Shown here: one piece after another, positions 33,838 to 45,639 of the stretch
Layout of the letters: each line of letters begins with the position of its first letter
How positions within the stretch are numbered: position 1 is the first letter of the stretch
Origin: Hetaerina americana
Lineage: Eukaryota > Arthropoda > Insecta > Odonata > Calopterygidae
Assembly (NCBI GenBank): GCA_022747635.1
Contig: JAKTNV010000011.1
Location: 16,033,975-16,097,974, forward strand
DNA length: 64,000 nucleotides
Reading direction: 5' to 3'
Notes under the pieces: generated by a model
What the model was told of the DNA's origin: nothing
Seen by the model: the letters and a program-made list of their open reading frames with translations, nothing else
Databases searched by the model: none
Made by a program: the position numbers and the translations under genes

Positions 33838-34380
33838 GAGGTTTTTCCAAACGGTTTCACGTTCTTCGGGAAGGACAGGCCTAATGGACATTGTGGAACA
33901 ACAATATTAATCTCAGTAAATTCACATCCTGGTGGTCAAAGATATGAATGCGATGACAATAACATAGAAAGAGTTTGGTGCAATGTAAAGGACTTCAACG
34001 ACAGATGTCTACTCGTGTGCTCATTTTACAGACCCCCAGATTTCAATATAAGTGTTTTACATAAGCTTGGCGAACAAATGTCCACATATCCACACCCGGC
34101 AACAAACATAGCAACAGGTTATTTCTTATCGCTGGTGATATTAGCCTACCGTCAATTAATTGGGACTCGTACTGCCTAGGAACATTTCAAGAGAAACAAG
34201 ATTCAAGAATTTCCTATGTATTCGCAAAGCACCCTTTAGAACAAGTAGTTAAATCAGCGACAAGGGATCGTAGCACACTTCATATCTTCACGATGTGGAA
34301 CGACCTGAGATAACCACAAAATTTGGAATAATGGACGGCGTCAGCGACTATTAGGCTATTCTTGTAGAGATAATAATTTT
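33838..34380 (+). pseudogene. LINE ORF2 endonuclease fragment (CR1/jockey-like)
   Basis: Frame blocks EVFPNGFTFFGKDRPNGHCG, VWCNVKDFND..LLVCSFYRPP, then after frame changes GDISLPSINWDSYCLGTFQE, VKSATRDRSTLHIFTMWNDL and DGVSDY. They follow the order of an APE-type endonuclease (SFYRPP, GD.N.P.I.WD, SDH). Frameshifts show it is dead. Confidence 0.75.
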
Positions 34381-34843
34381 ATTCGCGAAAGTAAAGAAGG
34401 AAATGCGTAGAGTAGACTTTTTCAACAAGCCAAAATTTGACGGGCGAATTCAAGATTCAAGCAACCCAAACCGCCGATACGGTGACTTCCGCAGTTTCTT
34501 GGAAAATTTATAGTACAATTTGACTTTTTAGTAAATAGGCCCTATTAAAGCCTCCCCCCCCCCTACCATGAACTTCAACCTTCCCATGGTGGAAGAGCTT
34601 GAGCGTTCCGATGACCCATAGAGCTGTGCTGGCAGGAGCAATGATAATTTCTAAGACGTCTGACCCCAGTCGTGCAGCCAGTGATGCAGGTTGAGTGATG
34701 GTGTCACATTAAGAGCACAATTGTGGAAGTTAGCGGGAAACCACCTCAATTATTAACCCGATTGTTTTCATGACAGTGAAATGAGTCCTGGCAAACAGAG
34801 TTAAATTAAGTCCTACGGGACTCGGCCCAATCGGCCGTGTGTC

Positions 34844-35115
34844 GTGCCTGGGAGAGGCAACGTTTCGGCAGTCGTCGACTCACAAAACCCTTGGAAAGCA
34901 AAGCTGACAGCAACAGCACAGAAGAAGATCCAATCAGTTAGAATAGAAAATTGGAATGTTAGGGCACTTTTGAAGACTGGAAAATTAGAGAATATAAAGG
35001 GAGAGATGGAAAAAGGAAATATATGTTGATGTTTCAGGTCTATGCAAGGTGAGATTGAAGGATAGTGGGGATTACTGGAATGCTAGTTATATAGTAATTT
35101 ACAGCCGAGGGGCGC
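34844..35115 (+). pseudogene. RTE-like LINE endonuclease start, fragment
   Basis: Encodes VRIENWNVRALLKTGKLENI, then after a frameshift SGLCKVRLKDSGDYWN and YIVIYSRG, matching the NWNVRTL..GKLENVK..L.VSE.RWK.SGDY..IYSG opening of RTE-type endonucleases. Only the first ~90 residues remain. Confidence 0.7.
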
Positions 35116-36200
35116 TTTCCACCTATTATAGATGGGCTACTTACTTATTGTACTCAGGAAAAATATTCCAGCTGTTTAAAAAATTTGAAAGTCGTGCGAG
35201 AAAGCTAAAAGGGAGGCTCAGGAAACTTCTCAACAGAAAGTAAAATTGCAGCGAGAGGTCACCGACGAACAAAGCCAAGAGTTGTCTGCTCGCGATAACC
35301 TGGTCAACGCTCGCTAGTCTTCCTGTGCCTTAAGGTCGTCCAGGCCATTCGGGATAGCGCGAAAGGTGATTTTTACTCCGGGAGGGCAATGCTGAAATGG
35401 GACAGAGAGGGAAAGGGAGAGTCGTGGAGAGGAAAGGCCAGTTTTCACTCTTACACCCGAGCAGGCGAGCTTGTTCCCATCCGTTTGATTGCACCCGATA
35501 TTGAGCCATTTATAAGTGATTTAAGGTTATACATGTATTCGGCTCTCTTTTTCCCCATCCCCTTCTCTGTATGCATCTGTGATACATTTATCTCTCCTTT
35601 TCCTCTCTCTCACATATTAAGCGGCGCAATCATCACTGTATCGAATTTGTACCTTTCCCCAAAGCAAAATAAAAAAGCACATTTAAGTTTGATGGAAGCG
35701 CTCTTCGCTGCTATCATCTACAGCTGATTTCAATCAATTTTTTTCTGAAATTAAATTTAACTTTTAGTTTTATTTAGTGTCCTGCGAGTCATCACTAGGG
35801 TGTGTGGTGGTGGGTGATAACACACCAGACTACCCTTGACCCAAAACACCTTTCTCTCCTACAGCGGTCCGGTAAACCTTATCGTAGGTGGGAAAAATTA
35901 CATCTTAAATCTATTCTGCTGCAATTAATATCTCCAATTTAATTAGCATGATCTCTCCTACCGTGAAACGATGGGGCTAGTAACACAAGTACGCCACCTA
36001 GAATGATATTTTTTAAATTAAATGAAACAAAGGTTACTAAACTCCTTTGAAAGGTTTGCAAGTTCTTGGACAATTCTGAGCGATATTTTCGTTCGTGAAC
36101 ATTGGGCCAACGTTGTTCTTTGGTGATTAAAGCTCATAAAGATTTTCTTCATTATAATTATTGAAACAATGCAGTTATAAATCTATGGTAAGATTTTAGG
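35116..36200 (+). other. Unassigned CpG-containing intergenic DNA
   Basis: An ORF at 35,389-35,727 has no recognised domain and is not called. At 35,860-35,990 a - strand stretch (VIFPTYDKVYRTA) resembles a LINE ORF2 C-terminus, and it shares CATGATCTCTCCTACCGT with 54,673-54,692. Confidence 0.4.
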
Positions 36201-37150
36201 CCCAGACCGAGAGTCGCCTTAAGTCTTCGCACTCATTGCCGTGATCGCTTGTATTTCCTACTGAGAGTGGAAAAAAGCCACATTCGATTTCGAAACTCCC
36301 TTTATTTGAGCGACCAAAACAAAGGGATCCTTGCCTTCTTCGCGTAGACTACCTTCGAAACGGAGATAGAAATCCTTCCTACATTCTCACCTCTGTCTGT
36401 AAAAGCTCGCTTCGTAGGAAATACTCTCAGCACGGGTCACCCCACCCTTGTCCACAGTAAGGAGACTTAATGAAATGGCCCACACCACCTTCCCTCAAAA
36501 GTCTGGTGTCAAATTTAAGTACTGCAACCCCAACTCAGTTTGAAAGGGCAGCCTACTCGGCTTGAGCCACACTCGCTGCGTTTGCCATGGTCGAATGCAC
36601 CCGCGCTCATTGAAATCACTCCAACCTCTCCACTTATTCCCCCTCCCACGTGCGAAGCCATCGGATAGGCCAACGTGAAAGGACCCCACCAAACTTTCCC
36701 CCCCTCCTCCTTCACTCATTTCACCATTCCAAAGCACTCATCGGCTAGGTCATCTAGAGTGGACGAGTTTTTCCCCTCTTTAATTCTTGTCCCCCCCCTC
36801 TCTCGTCCTCACCCTCCTCCCTGTCCCAGGCGGGCTTTGTAGTCTCTCATTGCACTTGCTCGCTCTCGGCAATTTCCCGCACCTTCCAGCTCTTCGTTCT
36901 GGCTACATTGCTTTCATGTTCCTGGCAGCCTTCCTTCTCTCGAGCAGTATGTGGAGCTTTCTGGAGGCATTCTGTTCGTGCCTGCGGAGGGAGGAAAGAT
37001 TGAGCCGCTCCGGTGGGTCGATGGAATTACAGGACGCTGCTGCGCGTATTCCAGGTGGGCTTGAATGAGTTTCGCCAACTCTCGCCGTCGATTTATATCT
37101 TGGTAATCGATCCGACGGGATTTTATTTGAAAGATGATTGTACCGATCGC
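36200..37150. other. CpG-rich block, possible promoter or 5' exon
   Basis: Denser in C, G and CpG than its surroundings. A + strand frame at 36,787-37,068 encodes a hydrophobic stretch (GYIAFMFLAAFLLSSSMW) and ends near a GT, but I find no homology and no convincing promoter motif. It could equally be repeat-derived. Confidence 0.2.
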
Positions 37151-37394
37151 GATGAACTCTCTTATAGCCTGAGTAAACTCTAGAATCCAGTAAATGGGAA
37201 CTTGCAAATCATGTCTCTGTCCTAGAATATCGTTTTTCTCATTTTATGAATACCACATAATATTCCTATTTTAATTTCAGATTTCTCCAAATATATCGAC
37301 CAGGATTTCATTCCGGGGACCACTTAACAGTTTGTAAAATTTCGGTTTTCAAGATTACTATGTTGCATCATTCTATTTGGAATATTGATGTAAT

Positions 37395-37441
37395 ACATAC
37401 AAACGTACGTATTACAAATACGTACGTACGTATTACGTACG
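37395..37441. repeat. ACGT-rich simple repeat
   Basis: Alternating TACGTA/CGTACGT blocks around TATTACAAATACG make a short self-complementary tract. Confidence 0.7.
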
Positions 37442-37694
37442 TCAAATGTTTGGAGCAGTTACTTGGCAAGGAAAGATCCAGGCAGATAAGTTGCTCAATC
37501 TTCTTTTCATGTGGTTAAGTTAAATTTCGTCCCAAGTGAAGATAATTACTCGTAGTCGAATTATATATGTCATTTATAACTGCTGCCACATAATTGACCT
37601 GGTAAAAAAATTTTAACTTATGACAATCATTAAATGAAATCAATTTTTTTTAGAACGTTTTTGCATTCTTAGTTGCTTGCCAAATACACGACTT

Positions 37695-37860
37695 CAGCAA
37701 AGGAGAGTTGGTGCGGCAGCTAGTGTATTGGCTTCCCATGCTGAAGGCCTGTGTTAGAATCGGTGGTGTCGTAACTTTTCTGTGATATCCTGATCCCTTC
37801 TTGGGTGCCATATACTACAGTGTAGTAGTCCATCCATCGCATGGATCATTAAATTGTGTG
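37695..37860 (+). mobile_element. tRNA-derived SINE head, family B (copy 2)
   Basis: GTTGGTGCGGCAGCTAGTGT resembles an A-box region. ATTGGCTTCCCATGCTGAAGG is an anticodon-arm-like segment with a TCC (Gly-like) loop, and TGTTAGAATCGG resembles a B box. Matches the order at 11,995-12,060. The 3' end is not defined. Confidence 0.45.
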
Positions 37861-37869
37861 ACCCCTTGG

Positions 37870-40800
37870 CATTTTTCCCTAATAGCAGACTAATGCTTAC
37901 AATAGTGTCCTCTCTGTACCCCCATTCCCAGATTGATATTCTGTTTATTCAAGCACAATGAGAAGATTCATGATCTTCTACCTCCAATATTGGTCATGGG
38001 GATAAACCTACTCTGTGATCCTTATGTTTGCTTTTCTTCAAATGATCAATGAGGCTTCAAATGAAATATTTCAGATATTTCCATCAGTTCTGAGATGCAT
38101 CGCATTCAGTGAGCCTATCTGTGCAAGTTATGCTGCTTCTTTTTCACCACAACTCTGTCCGCCCAAATGCATGTTGAGTGGTAGCTTGCGCAATGGTTTG
38201 TACCATTTTACCATCCTTTTGTTACCATGTACAAAGTATTTTCTCATTATGTCATCTTCAGTTACATGTGATCCCATGTGAACAAATCTGCCCACTACTA
38301 CAGGAATATAAACATGTAGATTTACACACAAATAGAACTGGGAGAAGTGCAGTACTTCATTGTACTTGTTTAAGTATTTGGTAGTAATCTTGGGAAAGAT
38401 TTTGTGGAAATAATTTTAATGAACAAATCATTGACTGGGTAAATCGAAATTTAATGAATTTTCATAATGTTGCATTTAATAGTAATTGAAAATAGTGTTA
38501 CTGGCAAACAGCAAAATCAGTATATAGTTGTTTCTAAAATTAAAACGTTTCAATGGTATTTACTTTAATATAGGTAATGAACAATTGAGAAACTATTCAA
38601 AACTCTCTAATCATACCCATCATATCAATATGCATTCAGAAGTCTTTCTTTTCTTTCTTAATTTAGTCTTTTTTATCTTTGCCAAATTCATTAAACTATC
38701 TGCCATACAGTTCTGATGCCATTTACAGAAAAGCAATAATAGTTGAACCACACAGATCCACAAATAGGGAGATTTTTTAACCAAATTTTCCTAGTCCCGT
38801 AACTTAATGTTGATTTTTTACTTAGTTGCCTTGACCCCAAATTGTTCATGTGAGTGATACTTTTTTAATCACAAACTCCCCTATGCTGCCACCCCTCCCA
38901 TTGATGTACTTTTCCAAATTTGTACTTCCTATCTAGAAATAAGATCGATGGACCTAAACTCTTACCCCAAGCCTAGAATGGACTCCACTTTGGAAGGAAC
39001 TGATTTTTGATGTCTACAACATCTCCTATTCTTCATCAGCCTAACTTTGGTGTCACCATTTGTGTGCCCTCAGCTGAAAGAAGCCACACTCTGTGTGCTC
39101 AACCACATGAGGTCTGCTGAGACAGAAGAGGGGACTGGGAAGAGAGCAAGATTCACACTGCAAGTAGTGATGTAAGCTATTTTAAATCTTTATATATTTT
39201 ATCCCTTCTGTGAAAATTTGGAGATATTTGACTTCCAAATATTTGCAGCAGTGCTTCTAGAAGAACTAGTGAGCATTATATGTAGTTGGTGGCATATCTC
39301 AAGCCAAAGATGACTATTTTTTCTTCAATAATATGAAAGCATTTCAGTTTATTATTCAAATTTGGATTGAGTCTTCTTTTTTCTTTCTCGTATGAATCTT
39401 TCAATCGAAGAAAAACTTTTCCAAATCAATCTCATAGTTCCCTTTAACCTAGTTGTACGAGTCATCTAATGTGCCCTGTGAAATGGTTTCAACCTTTGCA
39501 TAAATTTGATTTAGAACACAGATGTGGTACTGTCTTTCTTTTAATTAATTTCAAAAAGCAGAGTGTGCCTTATGTTGATTGAGGGATTGTAGCTTTTCTC
39601 TCCAATGAGTTGGATGTTTGGGGCACTTGTTCCAAGGAATAAAGGAGCTGGTTAGGATGAGTTATTTTTAGAAAAAGGCTAATATAATCTGAGCATGCAT
39701 TAAATTCAATGGCCTTCATGATGGACCCACAGTGATGATGTGAAGATGGTGTCTCTGGTTTTCCTTAGTTTTGGCTGTTTTAATTTTCATCTCCATGAGT
39801 TGGTGAGCATCTTCTGTTGATACTCTTAGCTTATTCGCATGATTTCTATGGCTTCTATGATGAGTTCAAGTTAGAATCAGCTCTCATTGGCCATTAATTT
39901 TTCCAATCCAAATTATGTTGAGCAAAGGCCACTCCGCATATATTATGCAATCACCAAAAAAGAGATCAATGTCTCTCTTGTGTTATTGCAAGTGACAGTT
40001 GAGTTCTGTATGAATGGACAATGTAAGCACCTTGCAAATGCCTCCTGGGATGTTTTTAATTATAAAATTCTTTGGATTAATTGCTAAACTTCTTTCCAAC
40101 CAGATATATCAAAGCAGTGGAAAACCCAGGACAACTAATTCATAATTTCCCAGTCATTGCCTAACCCTCTGTTACTGCAATTAACTCCTTAAACCCTTCT
40201 GTTATCTCTTAACTCTTGTAAGCCCCCTCTCCACATCCTTCTTGCAAATCTTTGATGTCCTCCGAAAGTGTTCTCCAATGTTTTAGCACTGAAGTGCTTA
40301 TTTCTTTAAATAGCTTAGGGTCTGAGGGCATGGCCCAAGTTATTTTGGTATAAGGGTGAATGGAGAAGGCAGAAGGGAAGGTGGAAGACTTGCCCCAGGA
40401 CTTTAGAAGGGCCAAATGGGATGCAGTTGGCATGGCACCTTCTCACCGGTTATTTTTCTCCATTCCTGCAATTTCTCACTTCTAGTGCATTTCCTGTCTT
40501 CTCTAAGCCCTTCATCTCTACAATTCATTGAGAGAACATAGTTGATAAGCAGTGGTTTGGTGCTGTTTGGTGTCACATCAATCGGATTACTGCAAGGAAT
40601 ATAATCATGATATATTTCCATAAAGACTCTTTGATAGAGAAGTTTTTACTTTAGATTTCTAATATCCTTGTTGGGAGTCATGAAGATGATTTTTCTGGAC
40701 AGCCTTGTTTCCCTGAATACTTAAGAAAATTTCAACTAGGTAGGCCATTGAATAAAAATTTCAATGAAAAAAATTAAGGTTTACCTGCATGGGCAAGAGG

Positions 40801-41690
40801 GTATTTGTAGCAATTAAAAAAATTATTCGCAATCAGAATTAAACTTCATTAAGGTCTGATTTTGAAATTCATTGACGTTGTACTTTGTAACCGTGATTTC
40901 ATGGTTATGACTTGCCCTACAGCTGCTTCTGGATCCTGATTGTTGCAGTATAACAGTGGTAAAAGGAAGCAATTGTAGGAAGTCTGTCTCACTATTGATT
41001 AAATGAATCCCTATGTATAATTATTGTTTGTAACTTGAAGCTCACTGTTGAAAGCACTGAATTAAATTTCTTTTCATCCTTGTTGAGAACATGCATTTCA
41101 TGAAAGTTCATAAGTTTTAATTAAAATTACTTCACTGGAATGAACTCATAAACCTTCAACAAATACAAAACACTACTTACACAATAGTCATGTAAAAAGT
41201 GGAAATTTTGAGTAAAGATTCAGGGTCTGACTAAAACTCGATTAGCCAAGATTCAGGCATATATGGTGAGATTCCCTATTGTTAAGTGGTGTGAGCTTCA
41301 GCCAGGGTACAAAACAGATTATTTCACGTGAACCTTGGGTTGCTTCCTCATGTGATACCCCCAGAAGGATATTGAAATGGTAGATTTTTACTACCTGATG
41401 AATGGCAAATATGATAACTGTGGCAATGCTAAATTTCATCTGTTGATCTTAGTGCCGTGCCAACCCAATTGGTCCCAAGTATGAACAAGGAGAGATTCTC
41501 AAATATATATTCAAAAATGATAATAGACAATAATGAATTGAAATGAAGATGGGTGGACCTGTTAGGGGGTTGAAAACTGTTTCTTTCCTGTCAGACCGTG
41601 TAATTTCTACTTTCTGTAAATATTATTTGTACCATGTGTTAAATTCACAACACAGGATAATAAGAAAAGTTCCGGAAAGGAAGGGAAGGA
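37870..41690. other. AT-rich intergenic DNA
   Basis: Nearly 4 kb without a gene that I can support. Short frames are scattered and show no domain. Confidence 0.55.
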
Positions 41691-41692
41691 AA

Positions 41693-41762
41693 GGAAGAAA
41701 GGCTAGTTCCATTTCCTGAGCCAGCCCTGGTTTTCCAGGAAGATCTGGTTGATGTATAAATC
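41693..41762 (-). mobile_element. SINE family A fragment
   Basis: Reverse complement reads ACCAGATCTTCCTGGAAAACC, then AGGAAATGGAACT, the family A body block. Only about 70 bases remain. Confidence 0.6.
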
Positions 41763-41834
41763 CGCAGATGCTATCAATCAGTCAGTATTGGTCTTTGAAG
41801 AATTTTGAATGAAATATTTTTGAAATATGCAAAT

Positions 41835-42391
41835 TTATGCTAAATTGTGTTCTAAATCATCATAAAAGTTGTTTACAGAAACTGAGTTGGTGTCGGCTTA
41901 TAAGCTAATTGCTCCCAACATTTGTGATAAGTGTCAAATATTTCCATGCTAAGATGTTAAAGGAAGAAATCAAATGAGCATATCATTGGGAGACTTAGTA
42001 GTCCAGGAGTGGTGCTGGACTGTTGACTGGAGGGCCCAGGTTTGATTTGACGTCATGCCTCTTAAGACACCCTCAGCTCTACCCAAGCTGTTTTTTTTTG
42101 GAACCAGATCTTCCTGGAAAACCATAACCGGCACAGGGAAAAGCACTGACCCACCTCTCTTGCTGTGTGAATGTAACAAACACCCTATCTAGCTTAGTAT
42201 TTAGTGAACTCGACCATCACTAACAAAACAGACCTAAAGGTTGATTACTGTGATTTTTTGCTGTTTATATCAGTGGTGCCTAGCATACAAGTATTTAGTG
42301 GTTTTTTATGGCATGGTTTGATTATTCTTTTGTTTTTATAATAAATAGATTTATCCTAATTTGATGTAATCCAATCTTTAGGTAGGTATGC
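41835..42391 (+). repeat. Tandem duplication, unit 1
   Basis: About 555 bases, repeated immediately at 42,397-42,925. Shared blocks include GTTTACAGAAACTGAGTT, AACATTTGTGATAA.TGTCAA, GGAAGAAATCAAATGA, a family A SINE, GTGGTGCC.AGCATACAAGTA and TTTTATAATAAATAGAT. Confidence 0.85.
41986..42262 (+). mobile_element. tRNA-derived SINE, family A (in duplication unit 1)
   Basis: Head GAGACTTAGTAGTCCAGGAG, GACTGTTGACTGGAGGGCC, GGTTTGATTTGACG; body GGAACCAGATCTTCCTGG, AACCGGCACAGGGAAAAGCA and GGTTGATTACTGTG. Same layout as 32,892-33,175. Confidence 0.75.
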
Positions 42392-42396
42392 ACATT

Positions 42397-42925
42397 TGTT
42401 ATGCTAAACTTTGTTCATCGTTATAAAAAGAATTGTTTACAGAAACTGAGTTAGTGTCAGCTTATAAACTAATTGCTTCCAACATTTGTGATAAATGTCA
42501 AAAATTTGCCCTGCTAGGATGGAAAAGGAAGAAATCAAATGAACATATCTTTGGGAGACGTGGTAGTCCAGGAGGGCCTGGGTTCAATTCAAAGTGATGC
42601 CTTGAAGGCACTCTCAGCTCCACATGAGCTGTTTTTTTTTGGTACCAGATCTTCCTGGGTAACAATAATTAGCGCAGGGAAAGGCACTGATCTCCGTACC
42701 CTGTTGTGTGAATTTAACACCCCATTGAGCTTAGTATTGAATGAGCTCTAACATCACTAATAAAACAACCTTTGGATTGATTGCTGTGTTTTTTGTGGTT
42801 AAAACACAGTGGTGCCCAGCATACAAGTATTTAGGGGATTTTCATGACGTGGCTTGATTATTCTTTTGTTTTTATAATAAATAGATATATCCCCATATGA
42901 TGTAATCCAATATTTAAGATAAAAC
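42397..42925 (+). repeat. Tandem duplication, unit 2
   Basis: Second unit of the duplication, slightly shorter because of a deletion in the SINE head. Differences are spread along the unit, so the event is not recent. Confidence 0.85.
42551..42800 (+). mobile_element. tRNA-derived SINE, family A (in duplication unit 2)
   Basis: Paralogue of the SINE in unit 1. The anticodon-arm part of the head is deleted: GTCCAGGAGGGCCTGGGTTC jumps directly to the B-box region. Confidence 0.75.
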
Positions 42926-43898
42926 ATGTAAATAAAGACTTTTCATATCTATTTGTGGAGTAATGAAATGTTTTTAAAAAATTAACAGGCAGCCATTCAT
43001 TTTTTAACCGCTCGAAACCAGCTGCGACCAAAAGGACAAAGGTAGGTAGGTGCCTGTGGTTGAAAATATGAATTTCAGCTGATTAAATTGAAGTGTGATT
43101 TAATGTGTTAAATTATTCAAGCTGGAAAAACATCAAACAAACACCAATGAGTTTATTGCATTGAAGTAACCATAGTGAAGAATCTTGTCATTGATTGGCC
43201 CTTGGAAATAGTCCTTTAAGACCCACGAAACCTAAAGAGCCTTAATCACTCACTCATATGCAGATGGCATACTTTCATTTGATCTTTATTTCAAATGTTT
43301 CTTCCAATTAACATTTGCCAGGTGTAAAGGTTAATGTTCTCCAATCCTTCCAAAGACTTTCTCTCCTCTTTTCCCCACTTTAGTTTTTCTCAGTCCAAAT
43401 TCTTAATCTTCAAATTAGATAATTGGATCTGAATGGAGAAGTGCAATGAAATATGAAGAGCATTGATCACATTTTGAAGTAATCTTGCATTTACTCCTAC
43501 TCAGTCACATTTTTTGTTTTGGCAAACAAGTTTCCCAAAAATTCCCATTAAATTAAGATTAAAATCCTTCCAATGGTGTAAAATGTTATTTAGTTTTGTT
43601 ACTGGCAGGTAAATCTGGTCCAATAAATTACTGTTCCTAAATAGTTTTCATAAATGGTTATCAGATTCATAATCCTAGTTTTCAGATTTTATGCAAATCA
43701 AACCACCTACTTGAAGATATTTTTATTTTAAATATCTTGGTATCTTATTTTCATTTCATAGTTACATTTTCCTGTTCTTTAACGAGGCTAATAATAATAA
43801 TTATATTAATCTACCTGTATAGGTTGGTTTATGATGAAAACCAGCTACCAAACACTACAGACACAACTTCCATGCCTCCCCTAACTACACAACCAAAC

Positions 43899-43913
43899 AT
43901 CCAACACTAAAAT
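43899..43913 (+). repeat. Target-site duplication, left copy
   Basis: ATCCAACACTAAAAT, exactly repeated at 44,025-44,039. A 15-base length is typical of LINE-driven retroposition. Confidence 0.85.
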
Positions 43914-44024
43914 GCAACAATTTCAGTGTAAAAATCATTCACCTTGACTGGGATAAATGCACATTAGCGGATGACTCCGTTAAAAGTTACTGTTGCGGCA
44001 TCTCCCACAGTTTCTTTGGAATTT
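43914..44024 (+). mobile_element. Palindromic tRNA-like SINE, hairpin-deleted copy
   Basis: A 111-base insert flanked by the 15-base duplication ATCCAACACTAAAAT (43,899-43,913 and 44,025-44,039). It starts GCAACAATTTCAG..AATCATTC, the outer end of the inverted unit. After GACTGGGA it jumps to the single-copy tail AAATGCACATTAGCGGATGA..GTTTCTTTGGAATTT. Both tRNA-like units are almost entirely missing. Confidence 0.8.
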
Positions 44025-44239
44025 ATCCAACACTAAAATAGACCTCTCTTCAATTTATTCATACTTCCTTATTACATTTTGTCTAATATGCTTTTATTAT
44101 TACTACCCCTTCCATCCCTGAAATTCTCCAACCAATTAAAATTTTCAGCACCGCATTGCTAATTGTAAAAGTCTGCATCCACCTTTTCTGCCAGATTATT
44201 CCCAGCAATCCCCTCTCCTCTCCCACGATTCATAAGACT

Positions 44240-45400
44240 TCCTAGGTGGTGGGCTATTAATATGCAGTTGGGAAATTCATTGCAATCTAAATTTCTTATG
44301 CCTGTGCAACTAAGCAATTGAGTTTTTAATGTTTTTAATATGAATCCCATTCATAGGTAAATATAAGTAATTTAAGAATGACTTACTACTCTTACAGGTA
44401 AGTGACAAATAGTCATTTGCAGAGTCAATTTTCTGGTATAATTGAAAGCATATGAGATAATGTTTCCACTTCATGGTGTAAGAGAATAAATTATTCTTTC
44501 CAACTTTCAGTGTATACTAAATATTCTGTGAACCTTTTCAAATGTACTTGATTTGAATTTGGGTGAAAGCCTAAGAAACTTAATTGGAGATGCAGTAATA
44601 TTATCCCTGAAATATCAGGGACCCATGCCAAACCCAAGGAGTCTTCCGAAATAGTTGTTTGCTGCATTGTTTAAGAAGAAATTAGACTTATTTAATCGAC
44701 ATTGATGTAGTGTATAATTTTGAAATTAATAAAGGTTTTGAATATATTCTTGCATTTAAGATTCTTAATCAGAATTAAAATGTTATCTACTAGGACTGCA
44801 GTAGTCGAGAGCATGTGCAAGTTGCAACCAGTGCACGGGATAGAATTGCATAGATGACCTGCACCATTGAAACAGAGATCAAGTTCTGGAAGAATTTTTG
44901 GAAAATGCTATTATTAACTAATATTAGTGTGTTTTGGATCAAACATAACTCTTCTAGACTTCACAACTGACCGATTTCATTGAAATAAAAAATTACTGAA
45001 TATGAGCTAAGAGATATTACAACCAATGGGGTTGCTGCCCTATTTTTAATTTGAGAATTATATAATATTTAACTCGCTAATGCTCGAATATTACCCCACT
45101 AACATTTAAATACATTTTAAAGTTCCAGCACCTTCTACAAGAATGTGCAAGAAGTAATCGGAAGGGTGCGTCATATTTTATAAGAAACGTGCCCCATGAT
45201 CGAATGAATCCCATTAAGCCGAAAGCATTTGTATGGCTAATAAAAAATTGAATTTCGAAATTATACGGTGTCTCTAGTGTGAAAAGGATGTATTAGGATG
45301 TGCTGGTTGTTGAGAAGGTGTCAACTAGTGAAGCCACGCGCCATCTGTTGGCTGGATCTCAACCAATCCATTAATTAATTTTTGGTTCATTAATTTTCAG
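44240..45400. other. Intergenic DNA, unassigned
   Basis: AT-rich. The composition changes to CpG-containing DNA at about 45.1 kb. No gene supported. Confidence 0.5.
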
Positions 45401-45402
45401 TT

Positions 45403-45625
45403 AATTGTCACCAGAGATTTTGACGGTGGGTTCAGGACGCCGCAGGAGATCAGGAAAACAATTAAATATTGAATATTTTTGTGAAAAGGGCTGCCATTTT
45501 TTCCGGCGCCCCGCCGCCCGGCTGGAAAAAATGGCAGCCCTTTTCACAAAAATATTCAATATTTAATTGTTTTCCTGATCTCTTGCGGCGTCCTGAGCCT
45601 ACTGTCAAAATCTCTGGTGACAATT
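45403..45625. repeat. Long palindrome (102-base arms)
   Basis: Arms 45,403-45,504 and 45,524-45,625 are near-perfect reverse complements around a 19-base GC-rich loop (GGCGCCCCGCCGCCCGGCT). Outer ends are AATTGTCACCAGAGATTTTG and its complement. The open frames across it on both strands come from the symmetry. Downstream lies TGCATATTAGCGGAT, resembling the tail tag of the palindromic SINE. Confidence 0.9.
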
Positions 45626-45639
45626 TTGTGCATATTAGC

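Larger units (their letters stand above)
43850..44240 (-). mobile_element. RTE-like LINE 3' fragment hosting a SINE
   Basis: Antisense LINE 3' sequence (CCAACACTAAAAT, CTTCAATTTATTCATACTTCC, CCCCTCTCCTCTCCCACG) of the same family as 12.4, 27.5 and 32.0 kb. It is interrupted at 43,914-44,024 by the short palindromic-family SINE. Confidence 0.5.

Noticed and set aside
36787..37068. 93-codon ORF with a hydrophobic segment
   Set aside because: No homology recognised, and CpG-rich DNA keeps frames open longer by chance. Mentioned only as a CpG-rich block.
37395..37441. Operator-like palindrome
   Set aside because: A simple ACGT-type repeat is sufficient; no gene is near.
38128..38331. Possible piggyBac-like transposase fragment on the - strand
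   Set aside because: A weak KWYKPLR-like similarity only; no neighbouring motif or inverted repeat supports it.
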